Part shown: positions 33,207 to 40,533 of the stretch, piece after piece
How positions within the stretch are numbered: position 1 is the stretch's first letter
How the letters are laid out: each line of letters begins with the position of its first letter
Assembly: GCF_031178445.1 (NCBI RefSeq)
Contig: NZ_JAPSIY010000002.1
Location: 124,001 to 188,000, forward strand
Length of the DNA: 64,000 nucleotides
Source of the DNA: Microbacterium sp.
GTDB taxonomy: Bacteria > Actinomycetota > Actinomycetes > Actinomycetales > Microbacteriaceae
Direction of reading: 5' to 3'
Notes under the pieces: model-generated
Database searches by the model: none
Seen by the model: only the letters and a program-made list of their open reading frames with translations
Told to the model about the DNA's origin: nothing
Made by a program: the position numbers and the translations under genes

Positions 33207-33217
33207 CGCCAGGTGGG

Positions 33218-33871
33218 TCAGCGGAAATCGACCAGCCCTGCGCGCGCCGCGACCACGAGTATCTGCACGCGATCGCGCACGCCCCATTTGGACATGACCC
33301 GGCCGAGGTGCGCCTTCACGGTTCCCTCCGACACGATCAGCGATCGCGCGATCTCGCCGTTCGACATGCCCTGGGCGAGGCGCTGGACGACCTGCTCCTC
33401 ACGGTCTGTCAAAGGCTCGAGCTCACCGGCGTCGGCCGGCGGTTCGCCGTCGCGAACGTGCTTGATGAGCATGGACGCGATCCTCGGGGAGAGTGAACTC
33501 GCGCCATCGTGGACCGCGTGGATCCCCGCGATGATGGCGTCCGCGCTGGAGTCCTTCAGCAGGTAGCCGGACGCCCCGGCGCCCAGCATCGGAAGGACGG
33601 TCTCGCTGCCTTCGAGCGTCGTCACGGCGAGCACGCGAACCTCCGGCCAGCGGGTGGAGATCGCCCTGGTGGCCTGGATGCCGTCCATCCCGGGCATCTG
33701 CACATCCATCATCACGACGTCGGGACGGTCGTGTTCGGTCATGGCGAGTGCTTGGCCGCCATCCTCGGCCTGGCCGATGACTTCGATGACCGGATCGCGT
33801 GCGACGAAATGCGCGAGAGCGGTCCGCACCAGCGGGTCGTCATCGACGATGAGCACGCGGATCTCCGGCAT
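33218..33871 (-). CDS. NarL/LuxR-type response regulator
   Basis: 217 residues. The receiver domain has VLIVDDDPLVRTAL, phosphoacceptor aspartate in VVMMDVQMPGMDG near residue 55, and conserved K in LLKDSSAD near 106. The C-terminal LuxR HTH covers about 150-210 (EPLTDREEQVVQRLAQGMSNGEIARSLIVSEGTVKAHLGRVMSKWG). The start follows TAGGCT by 6 bases (leaderless). It is divergent from a sensor kinase across a 232-base gap that holds a tiny peptide ORF. Partner and regulon are inferred from adjacency. Confidence 0.93.
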   Translation of the reverse strand: MPEIRVLIVDDDPLVRTALAHFVARDPVIEVIGQAEDGGQALAMTEHDRPDVVMMDVQMPGMDGIQATRAISTRWPEVRVLAVTTLEGSETVLPMLGAGASGYLLKDSSADAIIAGIHAVHDGASSLSPRIASMLIKHVRDGEPPADAGELEPLTDREEQVVQRLAQGMSNGEIARSLIVSEGTVKAHLGRVMSKWGVRDRVQILVVAARAGLVDFR

Positions 33872-33981
33872 GCAGCCAGCCTAGCTCCGGCCCTGGTGTG
33901 CGGTGCCGGTTCTGCGGTGTAGACCTTTGGCCAGCGAAGTCTGAACTCGTGTCAGATGCGTTGCGAGGCGTTTGCCGAGAA

Positions 33982-33991
33982 GCTCTAGAGC
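33982..33991. promoter_or_regulatory. Perfect palindrome in the response regulator/kinase intergenic region
   Basis: GCTCTAGAGC is a perfect 10-base palindrome centred between the two divergent transcripts and about 37 bases before the peptide ORF. The region is AT-richer than average. It is a candidate site for the LuxR-type regulator. Confidence 0.3.
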
Positions 33992-34027
33992 ATCTGAACA
34001 AACGAACCGGCGAAGGGGGTGACTAAC

Positions 34028-34075
34028 ATGACCTTTTGGCAGCAGTTGTGCATCCTTCTCGGCATCTATCGCTAG
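34028..34075 (+). CDS. 15-residue hydrophobic peptide ORF beside the two-component pair
   Basis: The ORF encodes MTFWQQLCILLGIYR and ends at TAG. An unusually strong Shine-Dalgarno (GAAGGGGGT, 34012-34020) lies about 8 bases before the ATG, better than that of most genes here. The peptide is hydrophobic with one cysteine and a terminal YR. It lies 28 bases upstream of the sensor-kinase ATG on the same strand. It could be a signalling peptide, a membrane microprotein acting on the kinase, or a translational-coupling leader. This is inferred; I know of no family. Confidence 0.45.
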   Translation: MTFWQQLCILLGIYR

Positions 34076-34103
34076 CGTACTGGCGTATTGGAGATAGCGG
34101 AAC

Positions 34104-35246
34104 ATGTCGTCGATCCGGTCAGGTCGCGGTGAACGTGTTTCGCTTTGGCTCAGCAGAGGCGAGCGGCTGAGTCGCCCGGAGAGCGTCGTCATCCTCGTCA
34201 TCGTGGCGGGCGTCGCCGCTGTGGACGTGTTCGGAGCGTTCTCCTCGCCCCGAGGCGACATCCTCGCCTCCCTCCTCAGCATCGGGGCGACCGCGGCGTT
34301 CGCCCTGTATCTCTGGACGCCCCTGGTCGCCACGGCCGTGCTCGGAGCGATGCTGGCAGTCTCGTTCCTCACCGGCTCGGAGAGCCAGGTCCTCCTGGCG
34401 TTCGCGGTCGCAGCCGCACTGGTGCTGCGGCTCGGGTGGACCTTACTCGTTTTCGCCTACCTGGCCGTGTTCCTCGTCGCCGCGAGCATCATCGCCTACG
34501 GGGGGCTGAGCGTCCCCGTCAACGTCGGCATCTACCTCATCGTCGCCACCGTGGCCGGGGCCATCGGCTTCGCTCTGCGTGCCGCCTTCGCCCGAGGTCG
34601 TCGTCTCGAACACGAACTGGCCGAGAAGGCGCAGCAGGAGCGGGAAGCGGTGCTCGCCGAAAGGCGATGGATCGCCGGTGAACTGCATGACAGCATCGCG
34701 CACCATCTCACAGTGGTGTCGATGCATGCGCAGCTGCTCGATGACGAGCAGGCGGCGCCTGCCTCGCAGGAGGCCATCCGCAGCGCTGCACGAAAGGCCA
34801 TGGCGGACCTTCGGTTCGTGATCGAGCTCGCCGACGAGGGGCGCGCTTCCGAGGGCATGCATGTCGGCGATCTCGCGGAAGCCGTGAGTGAAGCGCGCGT
34901 TGAGCTCGAGGCGGCCGGTCATGAGGTCCAGTGCGAGGGGCCACTGCGCGACGAGCGGCTGGCTCGCGCCGCCGAGATCATCCTCGCCCGGGTCGTGCGC
35001 GAGTCCGTCACCAACGTGCTGAAGTACGCCGGCCCCGGCACCGTCGCCATCGACCTGCAGCTGGACGAGGCCGTCGCCCGGCTGATCATCGACAGCCCCC
35101 TGCCCGCAGCCCCCCGGCGTGACGTGCCCTCCAGTCGTACGGGGCTCGGCCGGATGGCGGAGCGCGTGGTCGGTGCGAGTGGCGAGTTCAGCGCAGGCGA
35201 GGTCGACGGCCGGTGGCGCGTCGCAGCTCGTCTGCCCATCGTGTGA
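34104..35246 (+). CDS. Membrane sensor histidine kinase, NarL-type (HisKA_3)
   Basis: 380 residues. Five or six transmembrane segments cover residues 28-170 with very short loops and no large extracellular domain. The dimerisation helix has RRWIAGELHDSIAHHLTVVSMHAQLL near 203, with phosphoacceptor His in ELHDSIAHH. The ATPase domain shows RVVRESVTNVLKYAG (N box) near 300 and SSRTGLGRMAERV (G box) near 345. Kinases of this layout often sense membrane state or small hydrophobic ligands. Predicted partner is the divergent LuxR-type regulator. Shine-Dalgarno TTGGAG is weak and distant. Confidence 0.9.
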   Translation: MSSIRSGRGERVSLWLSRGERLSRPESVVILVIVAGVAAVDVFGAFSSPRGDILASLLSIGATAAFALYLWTPLVATAVLGAMLAVSFLTGSESQVLLAFAVAAALVLRLGWTLLVFAYLAVFLVAASIIAYGGLSVPVNVGIYLIVATVAGAIGFALRAAFARGRRLEHELAEKAQQEREAVLAERRWIAGELHDSIAHHLTVVSMHAQLLDDEQAAPASQEAIRSAARKAMADLRFVIELADEGRASEGMHVGDLAEAVSEARVELEAAGHEVQCEGPLRDERLARAAEIILARVVRESVTNVLKYAGPGTVAIDLQLDEAVARLIIDSPLPAAPRRDVPSSRTGLGRMAERVVGASGEFSAGEVDGRWRVAARLPIV

Positions 35247-35380
35247 TCAGGGTCGGGATGGACGCACGGCGGCATCCCGTGCGAGGCAGGCGCCGAAGCG
35301 CAGAGGGGGACGAAAGTCCACCGAACTATGGACTTGCGACCCTATAGGGCCTGTACTGCACTCGGTATTTTGATGAGTGC

Positions 35381-35428
35381 GCGGAGCATCCCCAGTGCTC
35401 TGAGTGCGGAGCATCCCCAGTGCTCTGA
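35381..35428. repeat. Tandem pair of a 23-bp repeat that is itself an inverted repeat
   Basis: Two exact copies of GCGGAGCATCCCCAGTGCTCTGA lie at 35381-35403 and 35406-35428 with 2 bases between (25-bp period). Each contains GAGCA/TGCTC arms around a TCCCCAG loop. Only two copies exist and there is no cas gene, so this is not CRISPR. Confidence 0.75.
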
Positions 35429-35450
35429 CCCGCGCGTCCCCAACGCGCGA

Positions 35451-35499
35451 CGATCGCGAGCGTGAGTATCGGCGAGCATCCCGGCCACGCTCGCGATCG
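35451..35499. repeat. Long perfect inverted repeat
   Basis: CGATCGCGAGCGTG (35451-35464) and CACGCTCGCGATCG (35486-35499) form a perfect 14-bp stem with a 21-base loop. With the tandem repeat just before it, it fills most of the 470-base gap after the sensor kinase and could terminate that transcript. The remainder of 35247-35715 holds only the folE promoter region. Confidence 0.7.
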
Positions 35500-35645
35500 G
35501 GGTCTCGGCGCGCCGCTGGTCATTCGATCCGGCCCCCTCGCAGGTGAACCCCGCCGCCGTCCGCCGTCTCCATCGCCGGCATGACGAACGCCTCGAACGT
35601 ACGCGCCCGAGCCGGCCCGGCTTCACGCGCGGCGACCGTCCATCT

Positions 35646-35691
35646 TCTAAAAGCGATAAGTATTGACTTTAGAGATCGAGGGGTCTCTACT
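35646..35691 (+). promoter_or_regulatory. Promoter of the folE operon with flanking dyads
   Basis: TTGACT (35663-35668), a 17-base spacer and TCTACT (35686-35691) form a recognisable promoter. TCTAAA/TTTAGA arms (35646-35651, 35668-35673) surround the -35, and AGAGA/TCTCT arms lie in the spacer. The AT-rich patch in a GC-rich genome suggests a regulator site. Confidence 0.5.
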
Positions 35692-35715
35692 GGAAGTGAG
35701 CACGAGGAGGACCGC

Positions 35716-36381
35716 ATGACGCTCACTTCCATCGCGGATCGGACCCACGACCAGACGTTCGGGCTCGCGACGCCTGCGGCGGCGTCGCCGGATCGCGTGC
35801 GGATCGAGGCTGCCCCGCGGGCGGTCGATCTCGCAGCCGCCGAGCACGCCGGCCGGCTGTTCCTGGCGGCCCTCGGCATCGATCCGGATGCAGCCGACGC
35901 ACCCGACCTCGCCCGAACCCCATACCGGTTCGCCGCGGCATACGCCGAGCTGCTCAACCCGCAGCCGTTCGACTTCACCACCTTCGCGAACCGCGAGGGG
36001 TACGACGAGATGGTGCTGGTGCGCGATATCCCTGTGCACTCTCTCTGCGAGCACCATCTGCTGCCGTTCAGCGGCGTCGCCCACGTGGTGTATCTCCCTG
36101 CGGATCGCGTGGTCGGGCTCTCGAAGATCCCGCGCATGGTCGATCACTACGCGCGTCGCCCTCAGACACAGGAGCGGCTGACCGTGCAGATCGCCGACGC
36201 TCTCGCAGCCCGGCTGCAGCCACGTGGTGTCGGCGTCATCGTCGAGGCTGCCCACAGCTGCATGACACTGCGCGGAGCACGCGCCGGCGATGCGATCACC
36301 AAGACCTCCGCCGTGCGGGGAACACTGCGCGACGACGCCCGGTCACGCGCCGAGTTCTTCGCGCTCGTCGCCGAACGCTGA
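35716..36381 (+). CDS. folE: GTP cyclohydrolase I
   Basis: 221 residues from ATG 35716 with GAGGAGG five bases upstream. Converts GTP to 7,8-dihydroneopterin triphosphate, the first step of pterin/folate synthesis. RTPYRFAAAYAELL near 66, HSLCEHHLLPFSGVAHVVYLP near 110 (Cys and His zinc ligands) and VIVEAAHSCMTLRGA near 177 (third zinc ligand Cys) are intact. The N-terminal 40 residues are extra and poorly conserved. It heads an operon of FAD oxidoreductase, FolP2-type protein and RibD-like reductase, not the usual folE-folP-folB-folK cluster, so it is probably a second copy. Confidence 0.93.
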   Translation: MTLTSIADRTHDQTFGLATPAAASPDRVRIEAAPRAVDLAAAEHAGRLFLAALGIDPDAADAPDLARTPYRFAAAYAELLNPQPFDFTTFANREGYDEMVLVRDIPVHSLCEHHLLPFSGVAHVVYLPADRVVGLSKIPRMVDHYARRPQTQERLTVQIADALAARLQPRGVGVIVEAAHSCMTLRGARAGDAITKTSAVRGTLRDDARSRAEFFALVAER

Positions 36382-36418
36382 GTGCGGCAGAATCGGCATC
36401 CACAGAGAGGACCGGAAG

Positions 36419-37555
36419 ATGACCATCGCCATCGTCGGCGGCGGCCTCGCCGCCGCCACCGCAGTCACTGAGCTGCGCGAACGCGGCTACGACGGCGAAC
36501 TGGTGCTGTTCGCCGCCGAGAACCACCTCCCGTATGAGCGGCCGCCGCTGTCGAAGGATGTGCTGCTCGGCAAGAAGAACGTCGAAGCGGCCGCCGTGCA
36601 TGAGGCCGGCTGGTATCGCGACCATGACGTGCGTATCGAGCTGCGCACCCGCGTCACGAGCATCGACACCGACGCCCATGTGCTGACAGCGAGATCGGAG
36701 GCGGGACACGAGAGCGAACTGCACTACGACCGGCTGCTGATCGCGACGGGCGCAGTGCCCCGGCACCTCGAGGCCGCAGAGCGCGTCGCGCACCCGGTGT
36801 ACCTGCGCACGATGGAGGACAGCGCCGGGCTCAAAGCGCGTCTGACACCGGACGCTCATGTCGTGATCATCGGCGCCGGGTGGATCGGCCTCGAGGTCGC
36901 ATCGGCCGCACGCCAGGCAGGCGCGCGGGTGACCATGTTCGAAGTGGCGGAGCTGCCTCTGCTGCGCGTGCTGGGACCCGAGGTGGCACGCGTGTTCGCC
37001 GAACTGCACCGTCATCACGGCGTGGATCTGCGCCTCGGCACCCAGGTCGCCGAGAGCGACATGGTCGAGGCCGACGTGCTGGTCGTCGGCGTCGGTGCGG
37101 CACCCGCCACGGAACTCGCCGAGTCGGCGGGCCTCGCCGTCGAGAACGGGATCCTCGTCGATACGACGCTGCGCACCTCCGCCCCTGATGTCTATGCGAT
37201 CGGCGACGTCGCCAATCACGACCATCCCGTGCTCGGACGCCGCATCAGGGTCGAGCACTGGGACACGGCGATCGAGCAGGGCAAGGTGGTCGCCCGCAAC
37301 CTGCTTGGGGCAGAGGAGCCCTACGTGCATCTGCCGTACTTCTTCACCGACCAGTACGACCTCGGCATGGAGTACTTCGGCAGCGTCGGCCCGGAGGGGT
37401 ATGACCGGGTCGACATCGAGGGCGACACGGACGTCGCTCGCGGCGGCGCGTTCCGCGCGTACTGGGTCTCCGACGGTATGGTCGTCGCCGCCATGCATGC
37501 CAACGACTGGGACTCCTCCGACGCCGTGCGTGACAGCGTGGGGAAACCGCGATGA
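36419..37555 (+). CDS. FAD/NAD(P)-dependent ferredoxin-reductase-like oxidoreductase
   Basis: 378 residues. Two Rossmann motifs are visible: IAIVGGGLAAATAVTELRERG (residues 3-23, FAD) and VVIIGAGWIGLEVASAARQAG (about 144-164, NAD). PYERPPLSKDVLLG near 41 and VYAIGDVA near 258 are typical of rubredoxin/ferredoxin/putidaredoxin reductases. No ferredoxin or monooxygenase gene is adjacent. It sits between folE and a folP paralog with a 4-base overlap to the latter, so it probably supplies electrons to, or recycles, a pterin cofactor. That role is inference. Confidence 0.85.
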   Translation: MTIAIVGGGLAAATAVTELRERGYDGELVLFAAENHLPYERPPLSKDVLLGKKNVEAAAVHEAGWYRDHDVRIELRTRVTSIDTDAHVLTARSEAGHESELHYDRLLIATGAVPRHLEAAERVAHPVYLRTMEDSAGLKARLTPDAHVVIIGAGWIGLEVASAARQAGARVTMFEVAELPLLRVLGPEVARVFAELHRHHGVDLRLGTQVAESDMVEADVLVVGVGAAPATELAESAGLAVENGILVDTTLRTSAPDVYAIGDVANHDHPVLGRRIRVEHWDTAIEQGKVVARNLLGAEEPYVHLPYFFTDQYDLGMEYFGSVGPEGYDRVDIEGDTDVARGGAFRAYWVSDGMVVAAMHANDWDSSDAVRDSVGKPR

Positions 37556-38454
37556 GCACACCCACAGCAGCGAAGACCGTGCGCCGCATCGGCGCACGGG
37601 ACTTCGACTTCGCTCGCCAGGTGGCGGTCATGGCCGTCGTCAACCGCACCCCTGACTCGTTCCATGATCGGGGCGCGACCTTCGCCCTGGACCGCGCGGT
37701 CGGCAGCGCGCTTCGCGCCGCCGAGCGTGGCGCCGACTGGGTCGACATCGGAGGCGTGCCGTTCGGACGCGGCCCCGCGGTGTCGGTGCAGGAGGAGATC
37801 GACCGAGTCGTCCCGGTCGTCGAGGCCATCACGGCGTCGGGCGCCGGGGTGGTCGTCTCGGTCGACACGAACGATGCCGACGTCGCCGCCGCCGCGATCG
37901 CCGCGGGCGCGGCGGTCATCAACGACACCAGCGGTCTGGGCGACACCCGGATGGCAGGCGTGATCGCGAACAGCGAGGCGCACGTCGTGATCACGCACAG
38001 CGTCGGTCCGCCGCGCGTCGAGAAGCCCGCAGCACGCTACGACGACGTCGTGGCGGAGGTGCGCTCGTTCCTGCTCGAGCGGATAGAGCGCGCCGAGGCG
38101 GGCGGCGTACTGCGTGAGCGCATCATCGTCGATCCAGGTCACGATCTCGACAAGAACACCCTGCACTCCCTCGAACTCACCCGCCGCCTCGACGAGCTCG
38201 TCGACATCGGCCTGCCGCTGCTCGTCGCCGTGTCGAACAAGGACTTCATCGGCGAGTCCATCGATCGTCCGCAAGGGGAGCGGCTGTCCGGGTCCCTCGC
38301 TGCGATGACGGCCTGCATCCTGAAGGGCGCGCGCATCGTGCGCATGCACGACATCGCGGAGGCCGTCGACGCGGCCCGCATGGCCGAGGCCATACTGGGG
38401 ATGCGTCAGCCGGTGCGGCTGGAGCACAACACCCATCCGACCCGGAACGTGTGA
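37552..38454 (+). CDS. folP2: Dihydropteroate synthase paralog, FolP2 type
   Basis: 300 residues, TIM-barrel DHPS fold. VMAVVNRTPDSFHDRGATF near residue 24 keeps the pterin loop NxTPDSF. The second loop reads DIGGVPFGRGPAVSV instead of the GGESTRPG of catalytic DHPS. VDTNDADVAAAAI, INDTSGLGD and IIVDPGHDLDKNTLHSLEL complete the pterin site. The layout closely resembles mycobacterial FolP2, which as I recall lacks measurable DHPS activity. The ATG overlaps the previous stop by 4 bases. It may bind pterin without condensing p-aminobenzoate normally. Confidence 0.82.
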   Translation: MSTPTAAKTVRRIGARDFDFARQVAVMAVVNRTPDSFHDRGATFALDRAVGSALRAAERGADWVDIGGVPFGRGPAVSVQEEIDRVVPVVEAITASGAGVVVSVDTNDADVAAAAIAAGAAVINDTSGLGDTRMAGVIANSEAHVVITHSVGPPRVEKPAARYDDVVAEVRSFLLERIERAEAGGVLRERIIVDPGHDLDKNTLHSLELTRRLDELVDIGLPLLVAVSNKDFIGESIDRPQGERLSGSLAAMTACILKGARIVRMHDIAEAVDAARMAEAILGMRQPVRLEHNTHPTRNV

Positions 38455-38462
38455 GGAGCGGG

Positions 38463-39215
38463 ATGCCCATCGATCGCCTCTGGCCCGACCCGGCGTCGGA
38501 CCTCGATGATGAAGCCCTGCTGGCCGGGACGAGCATACCGGAGGGGCGGGCGTGGTTGCGCATGAACTTCATCGCCAGCATCGACGGCGCTGCGACCCGC
38601 GACGGTCTCTCCGGCGGGCTGGGCGACGAAGCGGACCGTCGCCTGTTCGATCTGCTGCGCTGGCCGGCCGACGCGGTGTTGCTGGGGGCCGGCACCGCAC
38701 GCAGGGAAGGCTACGCGGCGATGCGGCTCTCCGACGCCGCGTCCGGGTGGCGGATGCGGCACGGCCTGCCACCGCACCCCGTGCTGGTGCTCGTCTCGCG
38801 CAGTCTCGACCTCGACCCCGCATCCGCGATGTTCACGGATGCTCCGGTACGACCGATCATCTGCACCGTCCCCGCAGGAAACGCCGAGGACAAGCATCGC
38901 GCGGAGCGCCGGGAGCATCTCGCGGAGGTGGCCGACCTCATCGAGACCGGCGCCGACGATGCCGATCCCCTGCGCATCCGGGCAGAGCTCGCCGGGCGCG
39001 GGCTGATGCACGTTCACGCGGAGGGCGGCCCGCACACGTTCGCATCGTTCCTCGGTGCCGGCGCGGTGGACGCCCTGCATCTCACGGTCGCGCCCACCCT
39101 GGAAGCCGGCGCCGCCGGCCGCATCGCTGTAGGCGAGGCGGTGCGCACCGAGATGAGGCTCATGTCGGTGCTGCGTGCCGACAGCGAGCTGCTGCTGCAG
39201 TACCGCCGCGGCTGA
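38463..39215 (+). CDS. RibD-C-terminal/dihydrofolate-reductase-like pyrimidine reductase family protein
   Basis: 250 residues from ATG 38463 with GAGGAG upstream; a GTG at 38451 is an alternative. RMNFIASIDGAATRDGLSGGLG near residue 31 is the RibD/DHFR-fold N-terminal substrate segment. DAVLLGAGTARREGY near 72 and MHVHAEGGPHTFASFLGAGAVDALHLTVAP near 178 carry the NADPH-binding glycines. The deaminase half of RibD is missing. A mycobacterial member of this family can reduce dihydrofolate, which makes a DHFR-like role plausible here beside folE and folP2. Substrate not proven. Confidence 0.8.
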   Translation: MPIDRLWPDPASDLDDEALLAGTSIPEGRAWLRMNFIASIDGAATRDGLSGGLGDEADRRLFDLLRWPADAVLLGAGTARREGYAAMRLSDAASGWRMRHGLPPHPVLVLVSRSLDLDPASAMFTDAPVRPIICTVPAGNAEDKHRAERREHLAEVADLIETGADDADPLRIRAELAGRGLMHVHAEGGPHTFASFLGAGAVDALHLTVAPTLEAGAAGRIAVGEAVRTEMRLMSVLRADSELLLQYRRG

Positions 39216-39243
39216 TCCGCGCTGCGATGCACGGCAGCCGCGG
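39206..39243. terminator. Hairpin ending the folE operon
   Basis: CCGCGGCTG (39206-39214) and CAGCCGCGG (39235-39243) form a perfect 9-bp stem overlapping the stop codon of the reductase gene and ending 9 bases before the convergent FUSC gene. A bidirectional terminator is likely. Confidence 0.45.
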
Positions 39244-39252
39244 GGCTCTGTG

Positions 39253-40359
39253 TCAGGTGTCGTCGGCCGGGCTCAGCAGGATCAGGATGCGGTGCAGGTG
39301 CATCGCGCTGAGCACGCCGGGACCGGTCACGGTTCCCACGTCCAGCGTGCGATCATGCACGGCCGCGAACAGTCGGTCCACTCGCTCTGCTGCGGTCCTG
39401 CGCGCTGTCTCGTCGCGCTCGGGATCGGTGTCGGGATCGAGCACTTCGGCCACCGCGTGGCAGGCATCGGAGAGGGGCCCGACCAGTTCCGGGTCGAGCT
39501 CCAGCGCTGCCCGGCGCGACCAGATCGTGTCGCCGATGCAGCCCGAGATGTCGCGGATCTGATGGGCGATGTCGTCGAGCGTCTCCAGACGGGTGTGCTC
39601 CTGCGAGGTGTCGACGCGGCGAATCCACGCTCGCGGGTTCCCCCGGCGGCTCTCATCCGCCTCGGCGAGGGCGCCGCGCAGGGCGCGGCTCGTCTCGGCG
39701 AGGTCGCGTGCATCACGCGCCCAGCCCTCGTTCTCGGGCGGCCACGACTCCGCCACGGCGTCGCCGATGTCGTGCAGGTGCCCCGCCAGCGTGCGCTGAA
39801 ACGCATCCAGACGGGCACGCGCCTGCCCGACGAGGGGCGCCGGCGGGATGACGAGGTTCACGAGCAGTCCGATGACGACGCCGACTCCGGTCTGCACCAC
39901 GTAGCCGAGGGAGTAGCCCTCCGGATCGCCACCGCCGATGATGAGGACGAGCAGCGCCGCGACCGGGATGTACTCCTTCCCCGCACCGAACCATCCGGTG
40001 CCGGAGACGAGCACGCCCAGCGCGGCCGCCGCGGCGAGGGTCCATACGCTCGGACCGACGGTGAGCACGATGATCGCGGCGATCCCGACGCCGGCAGCCA
40101 GCCCCATCAGCGTCTGCAGGCTGGAGCGCAGCGAACTCATGAGCGTGGGGTACATGCTGATCAGTGCGCCGAGCGGTGCGTAGTACGGGTACTCGTCGGT
40201 CACTCCCGGCATCAGCGGCGCGATCAGCCACGCGGCTGCGACCGCCACCGCGGTCTTCGCCGCGAGCAGCAGCCGCGCCGGCCGGGCGGCATCCCGCAGC
40301 GCACCGCCGATGGTGCCCACTGCGCCGCCGCCGTACTCCACCGCACCTGTCGCTCGCAT
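39253..40359 (-). CDS. FUSC / aromatic acid exporter family membrane protein
   Basis: 368 residues. An N-terminal block of five or six transmembrane helices (LLLAAKTAVAVAAAWLIAPL, YYAPLGALISMYPTLMSS, TLMGLAAGVGIAAIIVLTVG and others, about residues 30-180) is followed by a long cytoplasmic helical region. This half-FUSC layout matches the ArAE family that exports aromatic carboxylic acids in proteobacteria; the substrate in actinobacteria is not known. The ATG follows TAGGTT by 7 bases (leaderless), supporting this start over a longer frame. Confidence 0.8.
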   Translation of the reverse strand: MRATGAVEYGGGAVGTIGGALRDAARPARLLLAAKTAVAVAAAWLIAPLMPGVTDEYPYYAPLGALISMYPTLMSSLRSSLQTLMGLAAGVGIAAIIVLTVGPSVWTLAAAAALGVLVSGTGWFGAGKEYIPVAALLVLIIGGGDPEGYSLGYVVQTGVGVVIGLLVNLVIPPAPLVGQARARLDAFQRTLAGHLHDIGDAVAESWPPENEGWARDARDLAETSRALRGALAEADESRRGNPRAWIRRVDTSQEHTRLETLDDIAHQIRDISGCIGDTIWSRRAALELDPELVGPLSDACHAVAEVLDPDTDPERDETARRTAAERVDRLFAAVHDRTLDVGTVTGPGVLSAMHLHRILILLSPADDT

Positions 40360-40533
40360 CGCGCTCAACCTAGACGCCGAGAGCATCGACGAGTACAGGG
40401 GTTGACAGCGCATCCGGGCCACGCCCGGAATGCAAGGCGCTTGCGAGCCGGACACGATCTATGGGGTGATGGAACGCGACGAGCCGAAGACGAAGCATCC
40501 GGGACCGGGTGCACAACCCGAGGAGGAACGTCG

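Noticed and set aside
35381-35428. CRISPR-like repeat
   Set aside because: Only two copies with a 2-base gap, no spacers and no cas genes.
39175-40533. Long N-terminal extension (about 450 codons) of the BCCT transporter frame
   Set aside because: It is antisense to the FUSC gene, has shadow-like composition, and a clear AGGAGG-ATG start lies at 40534.
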